Below, in pieces: positions 34,431 to 48,255 of a DNA stretch of 64,000 nt; position 1 is the stretch's first letter, and every line of letters begins with the position of its first letter. The notes beneath the pieces are model-generated. The model searched no databases. It was not told where the DNA came from and saw only the letters and a program-made list of their open reading frames with translations. The position numbers were made by a program, and so were the translations under genes. Source of the DNA: Mantis religiosa (taxonomy: Eukaryota > Arthropoda > Insecta > Mantodea > Mantidae); NCBI GenBank assembly GCA_030765055.1, contig CM060950.1, positions 269,075,589 through 269,139,588 on the forward strand, given 5' to 3'.

Positions 34431-36914
34431 TACAATATTTATGTAGAAATGCAATATAAGAACTTTGGCACATCCTTTGTGCATGAAAAGTTCAAATATT
34501 TTCCAGAAACTGAAGGAATAGCTTCAGAATTCCGGGTAACGAATTCTTGTTCTTGCAGTAGACTTTGAGGCATCTTGTAGCACAGGAAGCACATGTGTAA
34601 CAAAATATGCATATGTAAATATGCATATATTTCGAAAAATATTAACACAACGGTAAGATACTTTACACAAACTGTAGATTTTAATAAGTCTTACATTCTT
34701 CTTGAAGTATCCTCTATTCCTTTATGATTACAAAATTATACAACGTTGAATAAGAATGAGTGTGCTTAAAATGTATTCACAGATAATTAAAAATATTTAA
34801 CTCATTTCCATACGTCAAACCTGCAATCTAATCAACATTATTTAAGCGTTTCCTTTTTGAGAAAATATACCGAATTTTTACCTCAGCCACTAGTATACTA
34901 CACAGGGAAATTATGGTGTTCCACTCAAAAATTCGATGCAAAAATTTCGCAGAATACATGTTTTGAAACACGCACGCGTTCACGCACGCACAGAGCATTT
35001 TCAGAAAAGGATCTGTTTGCATATATCTGCCTGGCTATCTATGAATAGTATAACTCGAAAACGAAAAGTAGGTTAAATACAAATTTGTTATTTAATTCAG
35101 GATATTGCAAGGATGAAATTTGATTTTCAGTAAAATCGCTCCATGGCGGGATTACTCTTTACAAACAACATTTTTCATACACATTTTAATTTTCTCGAAA
35201 TGGATACAATGTCTTTGATAAATATTTTTCATGGTAAATAAACTATGTATCTTGAAATATTTGAGAATATTCTCACAAATTCTCTTCATTCTGGGTCATT
35301 TTTATACTTGGTAATATGGAATAAACTACATTTTGATGTGCAAAAAATATAGATCTCGTTAAAAGACACAATTTGTCTTCCTTTATGTCCTATACGGTTT
35401 TTATGAAGCGAGCCATTTCTGAAATATCTCTTGTTATTTATTTTAATTTTGGCAATACTTATACATTAACTCTCAATTAGGAATACCCTTCTTTTTGTCT
35501 TCTGACCACACAAGGGAAAAGGAATTTCAAAACTATGATACCTATAGCAATAATCTGACTATCCCATAAAGCTCAATATATTCCCATGTTTTCCCTGCCA
35601 TTATAATAAAATTAGTTATAAGGTAATTTCACCAATTCTTTTATTTGGATTGATTTGAAACAAGATAGAATAATTAGTAGGAATAACCTATCAAACAGTA
35701 GAAAAAATCACATGAGTGCAACTCACCAGATTTTCGGAATTAAAATGCCTACTTCTTCTACACAGAGAACTTTTTCTAAAACACTATCTTGCGTTTAGAG
35801 AATATAAAAACGCGTGTTTCTGATTATGTTTTGCAGTATTAATTATTTTAGGTTGAAGTTGTCCCAGGCTGACGCTAGATTCAACTCGCATGAATACCCC
35901 CAGAAACAGTTGACTATCCTTCCGCATTTTGCATAAACATGGAGGAATAAGTGGCATCATATACTTCCACGGTCAGTGCTATTATGCGATCTTCAGCCTA
36001 AGGATAAGGTCGTGTCATCTCCGGAAGCAAAAGATACGCATGGAGGAATAAACCTAACTGAATTAAAGTTGATCTGTAATAACTACCAGGTAAATAAATT
36101 TGTATTAACTGTGGCAGCCTGGATAGAAGAAGTCTTATGCCATTGGGATAATATAAAACAAATACCTACGATTAGGAGAGGCACTAATTATATTGTGACC
36201 TTGTGGGTTAGTAGAATTAAAAGGCCGAGTTGCAGAAATTAAAAAATCTCATTTATTTTCGTAGCGATACTCTTATAGGTTACAGCAGCATTACGTTACA
36301 TACACCATCAGTCTACCAAGGTCGATCACAATAACAAACAGTGACAGCCGATTACATCCTTCACTCTCGTTACAACAACACAGCTGGCTGTCTCTCATTT
36401 CACAACAACTGCTTCACAACTGACTCTGCTTACTCACTCCTGTTTACAACTGTCCTGTTGCCATGTCACAATCCCTTATATATCACATTCATGATTACCA
36501 GACTGTTCTGTCAATCACTAGATGGTTCCGGAAAACAAGGCATCTAATGACGTAATCCGAATATTCTATTACCTTCGAGAAACGTAGCTTAATCTATGCC
36601 GGCGAGTCCTTTACCTCAGTTATCGCTGCCCACCGGCGCTTGTTTACAATAGCCGCGCTATCATTAACTGCTTAGCAAGGCTCATTATTACCATGAAACT
36701 TTATCCGCCGACTGTTTTCTTATTTGTGCCGAAATTATATGCCTGTTGCCGTGACAATATTTTAAGCCCTGGCAACCCTGAATGTTGTAGGTGCCATCTG
36801 AGGTTTCCAATGGAAAATTTAACATTGTTGATCATAATCTACTTCAGACATTTTGTCAATAGGGCGTCATTTGTTTTGTTTACATTAACTTGAAAACTGT
36901 GTCTGAACAAAAAC
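34431..36914. other. unassigned sequence
   Basis: Frames up to 88 codons (35976-36242) without known domains. 36340-36600, rich in CA and TC and with TTC-nn-GAA dimers near 36523 and 36573, might be an LTR or promoter fragment but has no partner in the window. Confidence 0.35.
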
Positions 36915-37860
36915 ATGGAATTAACTCGTGGAAATGTTCGTGCAATGATTTATTACGACTTTCAACGTCGTTCAAGAAAAGTTGTAGCGTCGGAAAACCT
37001 TGATGCTGTGCAAAAACTAATAATGCAAGATCATCGTGCGACATACTGTGAGATTGAGGCAATCCTAGACATTATTTCCATCAGCATATATAAAATAATG
37101 CATGATTATTTAGCCATGTAAAAGATTTGCTCTTGTTGGATCCCACATAGTTTGACGCAATCTCAAAAAGATGCGTCGATTGGTGTACAAAAACGCTCAA
37201 CAAATACAATAGCGGTGCCTCAAAAAAAAAAAAAAACCGTATATAAGATGGTAACAGGTGACGAATCATGGATATATGCGTATGAGCCGGAAGGTAAACT
37301 ACAGTCAACTGTATGGATACTTCAAGATAAAGCAAATGCAACAAAAGTTGTTTGCACTCGAATCACTTCGAAGCAAATGGTCGCCTGTTTTCTTCAGCAA
37401 AACTAGCCATGTAGCAACAGTGCTTTTAGACGAACGTAAAACGGTTAATGCCGAATGGTAAACAACCATTTGTTTGCCGGAAGTCTTCGGTGAAATAAGG
37501 AAAACCAACAAGAAACATAGGATCGTTCTTAATCAACACAATGCAAGCGCGCGTCTAGCGCTCACATCTCACACATATCTCGTCTAGCAAGAGAGTGTTT
37601 GAGGGCTCAAAAAACCGAATTGATCGGTCATTCGCTATACAGTCACGATTTGGCACAAAATGACTTATTTTTGTTCCCGGACATCAAGAATAAATTGCGT
37701 GGATAGTGATTTTCGTCGGCAGAAGAAACCGTTGATGCCTTCAACAACCATGTTTTGTAGTTGTCTCAAGAAGACTGGAACAAATGCCTTGACAAATGGT
37801 TCAAACGGATGCAAAAGTGCATTGATCACAAAGGAGAATATTTTGAAAAACAATAAAGCA
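36915..37860 (+). pseudogene. mariner transposase pseudogene
   Basis: The N-terminus MELTRGNVRAMIYYDFQRRS (36915) jumps directly to VVASENLDAVQKLIMQD, so part of the helix-turn-helix region is deleted. The catalytic domain follows: VTGDESWIYAYEPEG (first Asp), STVWILQDKANATKVV, SKQMVACFLQQ, then out of frame HVATVLLDERKTVNAEW, then QHNAS where the family has HDN (second Asp lost), and YSHDLAQNDLFLFPDIKNK (third Asp, DD34D-type). The C-terminus RMQKCIDHKGEYFEKQ ends at about 37858 in another frame. Stops and frameshifts make it inactive. Terminal inverted repeats were not located. The protein would have cut at TA sites. Confidence 0.85.
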
Positions 37861-37869
37861 GTTTTCAAT

Positions 37870-38300
37870 CAGAAATTAGTTTGTTTTAATTATTAGAATC
37901 AAAATATAAAAGTGTCCCTCGTAGAGATAAATGTGTGAGTGTACCACATAAAATTTTGTATCTTACTCTGTAACCATTATCCAAATCTATAAAGAAAAAA
38001 AGTATATTCTGTCGATCACCATTTACTTCATTGGAAATACTGCGTATTTTAGAAAATAGAGATGTCATAAGACTTGAAAAATATCGGCAGTGTTAATGGA
38101 ATTACTAGTCCTAGGTATAACTTAGAGAATACCCAGGTTAAATAATTGTGTGAACCTTTAGAGAACCAAAGATGATCATAGTTGTGCGGTATATAGATTT
38201 TATTTCTATACTTTTCGGGAGGGGTCGCAGTAAACAAAATGTAAAATGTTTGATATTTTCAGTTACAACAATAACAAAATAATATAGTAATTAATAATTA
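37870..38300. other. unassigned AT-rich sequence
   Basis: The downstream flank of the mariner relic; nothing recognised. Confidence 0.4.
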
Positions 38301-38319
38301 TTAATAATTAATAAAATAG

Positions 38320-38663
<344 letters not shown>

Positions 38664-38699
38664 ATAATAATATAATATCAAAAAGTGAAAAATAATTGA

Positions 38700-39913
38700 T
38701 TACAGTTGGTATTTTTTCCCAAAGAGTCCAAAAACAGAAATTATTTTATATTTTTGTTAATGTAACAGCAAAATATCCACGGTGAATAGTAGTAAAATTA
38801 ACCTGTTTCCATACTAAGGAAAAGAATGTATTAAATGGGATTATGAAGTGAGAAAAAGATTTTCGGGTATATTTAAGGAATTGAATATTTTCCTTTATGA
38901 GAACGGTTGAAATACTTATCGGATTTTAGTAAACTCGACACAATTTTCTGTAAATATTGTTTTTGAGCTTTGTTGTGTATATTTAGTCGTAATATACCTC
39001 CAACCTTATCAGAAGGGGTTGAAATAATGATCCGATTTTAAGAATAATCGACCCATTTTGTTATAGTTATGTAAAAAGGTTCATCCAAATCCGAGAACAT
39101 TAAAAACAAGAATAAGATTTTGTCCACCACTGTGCGGCGCGACACTCCATCACACCAACCGCACAAATAAAGCGTTCGACGTTCGCGGTTTGTCGCAGTG
39201 CAATCTCCTGCTCCCATATGTCATGGCATAAGTAAACAGATTAGTAAACAGTAATGGTCTGAACAATGATTAGCGTTTTAATAAAGTAATACCAAGTGTA
39301 ATCTAACTCAGTCGTATCCCTCACATGGCAATTTCTCATTCAGAGGTCAACAATTCAGTCGAAATTAATTTGCGTTTTGGAGTTGACAAATACATTTTAT
39401 GTTTGTCTATTCCCTCATTTCTAGTATTAACAAATTAAATTAGTATATGGAACAAACGTACATCACAGATTGTACCACCCCTATTCCACGATTATTTATG
39501 GAGCAATCTAAATAAGTCAAGTTTAATATTGATCACGTGACTGCCAGATGTGGTGTGGTAGATTCGACAAATATTGGTTCAATACAAACTAATAATTCAG
39601 TTTGATGTTTGAAGGTTTATTGGATATCGTTAAGCATATATAACAATTACAGTAAAAAAAGTTTGCAAACGTAATCAACTCAACAGTCTGGCCTATTATA
39701 TCAAGCAGTGTTCATAAAATAAGGACAAATATATAATGCATATGAAAAGAAACCCACGAATAAACGGGCTATGTTTTTATGCACACTTATTTATGCCGTA
39801 AGTTAGCTAAGGACACATTCGTTAATTACGGACCCGTACTTTAACAAAATTACAAATTTTAAACTATAACCTAAAGCTATAAACGTAATATGTTTTGGAC
39901 TGATACAGTCAAC
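38700..39913. other. unassigned sequence
   Basis: No coding signal; a small CG-richer patch lies at 39130-39210. Confidence 0.4.
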
Positions 39914-40045
39914 GATGAAAAATTCAATGCCACGGCCGGGATTTGAACCACGAATCTACTGATTTCCGTCCAGTCGCTCTTACCAGCTGACGGAAACCAG
40001 TAGATCCGTGGTTCAAATCCCGGCTGCGGCATTGAATTTTTCATG
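39914..40045. repeat. tRNA-like palindrome: 57-base arms, 18-base loop
   Basis: The arms 39914-39970 and 39989-40045 are inverted copies with only a few mismatches. Each contains GTGGTTCAAATCCCGG, a perfect B box with T-arm appearance, reading outward. On the minus strand the loop and left arm read AGCTGGTAAGAGCG, which is A-box-like, ahead of the B box, as in a tRNA-derived SINE head. The 74-codon frame across it is incidental. Confidence 0.8.
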
Positions 40046-40049
40046 TCGA

Positions 40050-40554
40050 CTCGATCAATCCAATACCAAAAGGCTAGTGTGAAGAAATGAATAACTTCCA
40101 TAAATTAACTTAAGTAATATGTTTTAATTGTTGCATAGTTCCATTACATATAATTATAAACTATAACAATAACTAAACTCTCCAACCTAAAATATTAACA
40201 GTTTATTTTCAACGTGGTGTCTTCTGAGGATCAAACAGGCGGTTACAGATATAAATAATGCCATAATTGCACGATAAATTGAAGTCCAATCTATACAATT
40301 TCCTTCTAACCTGTAAAATGAAGTCCGATAGCACCTTGAAGTGGTTAAAGTAATCGTTAAAACGCACAATTTTTTCCCTGCTATGTACATCATATTATTC
40401 CATTAACAACGAATCCTCCCACTAAACTTGACATGAGGGAAGGCTGCCCCCATTCGAGTACTACCACGCCGTATTTCTTTTCCTTTATTTTTAATTGTTC
40501 CTTTAATTGCAATGGTTATATCGGTGGAACATAAAAAAGTTGTTAACTCGTATT
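40050..40554. other. unassigned sequence
   Basis: Nothing recognised. Confidence 0.4.
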
Positions 40555-40733
40555 CTTCGGGCTTTAACCATTAGATCACGCGCACTTTGGCACTCTCATT
40601 CATACTTCCAGACTCTGGGGAAGATGAGGAATTATCTTGGTCGGGGAAGAATTCCCACCCCTACCGCTGGGAATCGAACTCGGGACTCCTACACGGCAGG
40701 CAGGTGCTCTACCGACTGAGCTACGGGGCCAGT
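40555..40733 (-). mobile_element. tRNA-derived SINE, type E, with well-kept tRNA-like head
   Basis: The minus strand from 40730 reads like a tRNA: GTAGCTCAGTCGGTAGAGC (D arm and A box, 40712-40723), a five-pair anticodon arm with loop CTGCCGT (GCC at the anticodon position), and GAGTTCGATTCCC (B box, 40669-40681). The acceptor and T stems no longer pair properly and the sequence continues into an unrelated body, so it is a SINE head and not a working tRNA gene. Confidence 0.65.
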
Positions 40734-40734
40734 A

Positions 40735-41509
40735 CATCTCTTATTTACTTTAATTTGCTGCCTACAGCCTTCGGCAATATTTCACAAACTTTTTGAACAG
40801 CATACGGTATACTTTAGAAACAGTAGTGTGTATTCCTTCTTTTACTTCCTACTTCAGCAGTTCATTGTCTACCGTTATGACTACATGACAATTTAAAGTG
40901 CTGCCTAGATGACGTCACTTTCTAGGCCAATGGCAGTATGTTTTCCTTTGGAATCAGCCTTATAAGTATAAAGTAAGTTTATATAGAAAAGAGCCTGTTC
41001 GACCAGAGTATTCAAGATTGTTTTTGTAAATTGTTATGTAGAGTGTTGGGGTTATAGACAATGTTATTTTCATGACTGGTACCTAATATATCATTCCAGT
41101 GTGTTCATTATAAAACTAACTAAAAACGTGTGAAAATTATTGGATTTAATGGCATATTTTCATGTCGTTTTAGTTAAACGCTCAAAAGAATGATTAGTCA
41201 CTGCCAAAATCTATCTAAAATTGCTCTAATTCTTGTCGTTTCTATAATAAGAGAATTCAATGAAATGTCACCAACAAACACAGCTCGGGAAAAGTATTTC
41301 TCTTTTTTCACTTATAGTGAAGAGCAGCCATTTTGTTGATGTCTGGTTATGCAACTGTTTGCTAAAATTGCTTTCGTATGCTGAATTTAGCGATTAAACG
41401 TTCATAATATGTGTTTCTTTTGTGTTTATGGCGTTTATATTCTTAATCTGTTTCCTCTATTTCCTCTAATTCCTCAATATATATTCTTAATCTAAAGTAA
41501 TCTAAAGTA
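40735..41509. other. unassigned sequence with one CRE palindrome
   Basis: TGACGTCA at 40910-40917; no coding signal. Confidence 0.4.
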
Positions 41510-42640
41510 ATATGGCTAAAACAGCAAATATAACTCTAAGGAAAATAATTGTAGTAGAGAACCTTTTGAACGGATCTCAGTATTCAGAAATTGAAATACC
41601 CAAATTGTTGTGTTTTTCTCAAAAATTGATTAGTCGGATTCATCATCCTTTGAGTCTGGTGAGACCTTGAGACCACAAAGAGAAGGAAAATGTAGGAGGA
41701 AAAAGAAGCTATCACCAAGGATCCAAAGACAACTTCTATACAGCAGGCAAACCAAAACAGGGGCCACCAGTAATGACTGCTGCAGCCAGTAACGGTGGTA
41801 CGGTGCAGAAGTATCAGCTTCGGTCATCTACAGAAGAGTTTGTGAAACTGGATTACCAGCACGCAGGCCTCTGACTCCTGCAATATCAACAAGGCATTTA
41901 AAGTGAGTCAAGCATATGCAGAAACATCCGACAGAATTTTACAGAAAGGTAATAGAAAATTATATGCAGCATAAACACAGATATACAAGTAAAATGTACT
42001 ATATATTTAACATTTTTCCCTAATGATAGCATTTTAGCGTATCTTTGTTTTAGAAATTGTAATGTTAATAATAGTTTGAATTGTGTAAGATAATTTTTCA
42101 GATGAATCCACATTTTCATTCTGTGAAGAATAACCAATATGTGAAAAGGACAACTAATAAAGCATTTTCTCTTTGGTATATTGACTAAAAGTAAAACACT
42201 CAACATCAAAATGGTTTGATCTGTCAATGGACCTGAAAGATTATATATAGTTGATAAATCAATGAAACAACCCATAAAAACATGTATTAGAAGCAAAACT
42301 GATTCTACAAAGAAAGGAATGGCTTCCAAATCGTGATTTTGTGTTCATGCAGGATAGTGATCTTTGCCATAGATAAAATTTGTAACACATTTTCTCAAAC
42401 AACACAATATAAAAGCATTACCATGGCCAGGAACTAGCACTGATTTAAATCCAATGGAAAATCTTTGGGGTATTGTAAAACACAGACCAAATAAAATTAT
42501 AATATCGACTAAAGTGCAGATTACTGAGAGTACAGACATGAAGGAATAAAGGAAAATGTTCAAAAGCTCGTAGACAACCTAGCTATGTGATTCAAAATTG
42601 TCTAAGGAGCTAAAGGAATGCGCATCAAATACTAAGATTT
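41510..42640 (+). pseudogene. second Tc1-family transposase pseudogene
   Basis: The N-terminal part starts near 41513 (AKTANITLRKIIVVENLLNG) and continues in several frames with RKKKLSPRIQRQLLYSRQTK and a RRPLTPAISTRHLK-like DNA-binding end. The catalytic half is recognisable at 42341-42380 as VFMQDSDLCHR (second Asp). Then, one base out of frame, LPWPGTSTDLNPMENLWGIV appears, with D and E about 34 codons after the second Asp, as in DD34E Tc1. Frameshifts and stops are many. It is distinct from the copy at 12898. The long minus-strand frame at 41898-42329 is its shadow. Confidence 0.8.
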
Positions 42641-45600
42641 GCAAATATAGGTTTTTTGTATAGCATCCATTAAATATATACAAATTTGGAAAATGAATCT
42701 AATACATAATTTGCAAACTCCTGAATATACAAAATTCGTTATCCCAAGAACTGGCCGCTCTGTTTTATTCTTCCCAACAATCGTCCCAATCTCTTGGGAA
42801 AAATAGACACGTATCGTTTGTGTGTAAGCTATTTGAAGCCATACAACAATCTAAAAAAAATATTACTCTCCATAACTAAACTTATTAGCCCACAAATGAT
42901 GCAAATATTTATGTAATGTTACATCTTGTTTCTCAAGGTGTCATGGAAAAGTGCGTAATATTTAAACCAGAATATAGCAATCAGGTTGTGATGATTTAAC
43001 TATCACCATTCCCTTTGTACCAATAACAAAACATAAAACTATTTATTGAAATGTTTGTTTAATTAACTTCCAATAGAAGACCAGCTTTTGCATGAGTAAT
43101 TTGTAGATAGTACATCAAATAAACCTTACTAGATAGAGGAAGTTAAGTGAATGTGACATATTACATCTTTTAAAACTAGCAGAATTATCACACTCTTCCT
43201 CTCCTCCATCCCCGCTCCTTTCTACTCTCCCCTTTCTCTCTCCAACTCTTATATCTCTCTCTCTCTGCCCTTCCATCGTCAGCTATCCCTTTCCCTTCTC
43301 TGTACAATTTAATTGGATATAATGTTTTTAAAATTGAATAAAACTGTTTTATGAATATTTATGTAGCGGGTTTTCCTGGTATATTCATAAAAACTAAAAA
43401 GTAGCACACAAGCTTGTCTTCCTTATCCTTGCAACGTAATCGGACTGCAATATTCCTCCTGGCAATCGGTTAGTGAACATTTATGTTAGTAACAAAAAAT
43501 TGACATAACTTTTTATTTTCATTCCGTCGAAACTATTAACCAATGCTATCTAAAGCTCTATACCTACTTATAATATTTTTAACATTTCTAAAATATAGCA
43601 TTGTTTTAATTATGCATCCAGTTAGATGTCCCCTTTTAGGGAAAGCCGTTATTAAACCATGCGGCCTATTTTCTGGAACACATAAGTTATGCAACTTTTG
43701 CTTTATAGGTATACCGAGTTTCATAATGTCCTGCTACGTAAAACAAACGCGCGCACGCGGACCAACGTCCGTGCACGTACCACAGTTTTAAAGATGCCAC
43801 TTTCGTCTTTAGGATAACTGATTAGCCACATTAGTTTCAATTGTTCATCCAGAATCGAAACCTCACTTAAAACATTTTCTGCATAAACTTGGCGAGTAAG
43901 TTGGCTGGTCGTAAAAAATATAAAGAAATGCATACATTTTTAACATATATGGACATTTACTAAGATATCAAATGTGTCTGCATACCAATTTACATCCTTA
44001 AGTTGTGACTGATGAAGATGTTTCTTCTTACATATCCTACTAGGCGTAAAAGTTATAGAACTTGTGGTACCATCTTTTACTGTCATCTTGCTATAAGCTG
44101 TAAAAAGTATCAAATATAGCACTAAAGTAATGCAGCTAAACAAGCAGATTTCAAACAGTGATTAGCAGATTCGGACTTTTTACTTTCTATGCCATGTGCC
44201 TGTAGATAAAGGAAGTCTATGTTGTATTCCACATAATAATTCAGTATAGGAATTTCACTGGGAATACAGAAAACAAGATCATGTGTGTCAGAAAGAGAGA
44301 GAGGGAAAGAGAAAGAGTGGTTAACTGAAAAATAAAACATCGTATAAATACCAAACTTTCTATTTAAGACGAATATATTCCAAATATGTTATGTAAAATG
44401 TCCAAGAAAATTGCCTCTTTAAGTCGCCTCTGAAACAAACAATTATTTTTTTTTTCTCAAAGCGACTCTAAAATATTAATTGAAATACCACATATATTTG
44501 CATGAAAAATAAAATGTGCATGAGAATTTTCTGGAAACAAAGCTCTTTCAATCCTAAACAATTTTGACTAAAATGTAATAGCAAGAGGCGGACTAAACTT
44601 TATCACACCAAAAATGTAGATATCTACAGAAGGGGCAACATATTTCAAACTTTTTCTGTGACAACAGTTACTGCTGAAATATTGAAAACTATTGCTTTAA
44701 ATTGCTCAATAATACACTTTAAAGTGCTGTCGCAATTCTGTAGTTCCTCGCAATGTCATGGAAACGATATGAAAAGGGTCAGCATACAGCGTCACGCTTT
44801 TAAATATACGACTGTGAAATTAATTTCCTATATTCCCACCGTACCTTAAAAAAACTATTTCTGCAAAAGTCTTTGAAAGAGCACTTTATACAACCTATAT
44901 AGAATTAAAGGATAAAGGACAGAGAAAGTCGTGGCAGTAGCATCAGATCGCTTCCCCCATTTCTATCTATCAAAGGTTTACTAATGCGTAACTGGAACAG
45001 ACCTTGGGCTATTGCTAACATCTGTATTAGGTGATATCCCATTAGCAGCTTGGCTACCGGTTTGTCTCAAATGGTACCTCCCTAAAATGGAAAGCCATTC
45101 ACTGCTTGAAGCGGCTACTAATATTCTCTGTGACCTGTTTCGAACCACTGCCTTGCTTTAGTTTCTTTAGAGGCACAAATGAGATTTCTGGCTTAATCAA
45201 TTGCGGTTTTACAACCTTAATCTCTCACAGCTACTTTAGCTATCCGTACATCCTTGGTTGTAACTTTTGATTAGAATACAAAGTGATTTCGGAATCTATT
45301 GCAGGAATAAAACGTCCAAGAAGAGATGAGCCTTTTACTATTACGAAAGTTTTAACCACATCCTGAATTAAAACCCGAATTTTGGATTCTCTTTCTCCGA
45401 GATTGGTGAACTGATTTAGGGCATGTAAACCCTGAGTTGTAACTTTTAAGAGCCCTTGGCCGCCAGAGGGTAGATCCCACCCCTCCGCGAATCAGTCGCT
45501 TGATAATCTCTGCGAGCTTTCATTATTTAGTTTCTGCGCAAATATTTTATACCGGAAGATAGCATATTCGTAATTCAAGTGTTTTCATGTTCAGAATTAA

Positions 45601-48047
45601 ATTAGTTAAATCAAGTGTACACCTTATAAATACATTATATCAATGCAGAGAACCATTTTGAAATACACTCAAGTATCGAAATAACAAGCAAATATTCTCA
45701 AATAAAACTGGCAATAAAGCGTGTTGGATTAGAGGTTAGACTTTCCATACATTTAACTATCTCAATCTACATACAAGTAGATTTTAAACATATACAAATT
45801 TTGTGCACACTAACATAAAATTCTCTACCCTTAGAAATCCACATATTATATAAATTCTAAATTACTGTATCCATACAAAAAGATTTTCTTGCTAATGCTA
45901 TGTACTTCGCGATAAACCTTTGCTCAAAAGCATTTCAAATTAAACAGAAAACTACACAGTTGCTTATACCATGAAGAAAGAACATTGAAGTGTTTAGAAG
46001 ACGAACACAATCTCTTGCGAAGAGAAACAAAACAGGAATCACAAACTTTGAAACACGTTCTGTAAATGGTGAAATGCAATTGGGAAAATGTGTACATACG
46101 ACATGAAATACACTACGAAAAATGTGTGTTTAATTCGAATTTTATTTTAATGAACTCTATCTTTACCGCTTATTTCCATCTGTTCACCTATCCTATGGTT
46201 ACACAGTGGTAAAAGTTTAATTAAGCCTCCAGAGTCTGTTTGCAGAAAATACAACACATACATTTTGTTCATGTAAATATCTAAAACATGTCATTTTAAT
46301 CAATATAGTCAGGTCGGTTTTGTGAGAAAAAATAAAAAAAGAGCTTAGTTTAGAATTATGACAATTATTTGAACATATTTACACTGTATTCTTCAAGGAT
46401 GCTGGATTAAAATGTGAGTGACCTTTTGGAAGGAGCTCTAAGTATCTCAAGATGTATAAATGTGAAATCTCGATATATAAATTTGGTGAGATAACAATAC
46501 TAATTCTACATGCCATAGGCAGGTCATACATACAATCAACATAATAACTGTTATGCTATTGTAGAAACATAAGACACTCTATAGTGACTCCTATAAACCA
46601 GTTTCCCAAACTGTGCTCCGGGAAACCCTGCCCTCCAAACTGAAATATCCAACGTGCAATGTGAACGTTTCTGATCCAATTTCCGTCATGCTAAAATTTC
46701 CTGTATTCAGTAATCAATCTATCAGTGTATTTTGTACATTTTTCTTGCGTGTGTATATGCATAAACTATATAGTACTTTCCAATGCTGGATATATTTGTT
46801 ATTAACGACGTGGAATATCGTCAGGTCTGAAGGTTCGAATGTACCGTTTAAATATTGCATAGACCTTACCTCCTTTATATATTTCTTACAATATTCCTCG
46901 TGCATCATTATAGAAGGAGCTGCACGTGACTGATGTTTTAAGGTTAACAATCAGGCTTGAATAATGGAATACCAGTTCACCAATATTATCGTTGGTGATT
47001 TTGGTCCGTAATTAATGTTCCACAAGTAGAAGTAATTGATTTTATTTTGACGTAAGTGCACTATCTATTAATCGAAAAAAAAAACAGTATGAAATACACA
47101 TGCGTGAAGTCTGTTGGGAAACCTCACACTTTGTCTTGTATTTTCAAACAGTTCCTGATTCACCAATGATGCAAGTGCCGCACTTGTGTCGCAATATACG
47201 TTTTACTTATAGGCATCTCTATATGTGTTACAACACCTATACACCAGGGTGGCAAAAATCCTACAAATTTTGTGGTCGCTATTCTTTTTCTGCGAAAATC
47301 AATATGACCTCAATATATAAATTGTGGATGTGTAAATATAGCTGCCCGGAAAGTCTGGGGAAACCGATTTGCTCGTGCGCGCTGACAGAAATCTTGATCT
47401 TCAATGATTCAATTATTTTAATGAATGGTATTTGGAAGTAGGTAGTATAACAGCAAGTATAATATAACATATTGGTATAATATAACAGCATTGGTTACTG
47501 CATGATTTAGAAGCAGTCTGGTCATGGTTGTGGTGGTCACCTTATCTCTAAGGAATCATCTGTAGGTACCCATGTGCTTAAAGCACTAAAACGGTCGTCA
47601 AAGGTCTCACCATGAGATTTCACCACAAGTAGTTAATCCAGGAAGTTGGCATTACTTCAACCGTCAGCGTCAAATTAATGTGTTTACACTTATAAGGCCC
47701 CGAAGAAGTACTTAAATGCCCGATATGCGTTTAAGTTGTGTCTACGTTGTATACTAGTTGTTCACGCTAATCGTTTTAGAACTGTATTGTTATGTACATA
47801 TGAGGCATACACACCCATAGAAAGAAATTGAAGCAAAACGACAAAGTCGAATCTACTTATAGCGATACCAATGGCAAAATATTTTAGTAATCCCTATATA
47901 ACTTTAATTCGTTTGTATGTTGTGATCAAGTTCGTTAGCAGGATGTCTTTTCTAGTGGTGGCCTGGCAATGCAGAATCGTGGTATTTATCAGATTTACTC
48001 CTATTTTATCGCACATTTTAAGAGTTTCTGGATAATGTGAACACACC
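42641..48047. other. 5.4 kb with almost nothing recognisable
   Basis: A C/T-rich tract lies at 43195-43310 with a (TC)n core near 43252. 44900-45540 is less AT-rich and contains the phrase GTTGTAACTTTT twice (near 45260 and 45440), without identifiable family. The longest frames (46613-46933, 106 codons; 47100-47441, 113 codons) match nothing I know and have no promoter or splice support. Confidence 0.4.
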
Positions 48048-48255
48048 CACGTCTGTTGCGCTGTGGAAGCGTGTCTGCCTCACGGTTCAAGAGGTCCCGA
48101 GTTCCAATCATGGGTAGGGTGAGTTATCAGGATAAGGTTTTTCCGGGTTTTTCCCTTATCCTGGAAGATGAATGTCTGGTAAATCTAGGCTCTAAGGAGC
48201 CAGGACTCATTTGAGCATCATTTAACCTATTTCATTCACCGCCCGATATGACTTA
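48048..48255 (+). mobile_element. tRNA-derived SINE, family A, copy 4
   Basis: The head with GCGTGTCTGCCTCACGGTTC and GAGTTCCAATCATGG (mutated B box) is followed by the CCCTTATCCTGGAAGA body and the ATTTGAGCATCATTTA tail. Confidence 0.85.

Noticed and set aside
36500..36580. Heat-shock element from TTC-nn-GAA dimers near 36523 and 36573
   Set aside because: The two dimers are too far apart and not in phase, and such dimers are expected by chance many times in 64 kb.
40657..40730. Functional tRNA-Gly(GCC) gene on the minus strand
   Set aside because: The D and anticodon arms look right, but T-stem and acceptor pairing are lost and the sequence runs on into a SINE body.
41898..42329. 143-codon minus-strand frame, the longest on that strand
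   Set aside because: It lies antisense to the Tc1 transposase relic; the plus strand explains the sequence.
46613..46933. 106-codon plus-strand ORF
   Set aside because: No motif or context; most of it is also open on the other strand.
47100..47441. 113-codon plus-strand ORF
   Set aside because: No recognised motif, and composition like the non-coding flanks.
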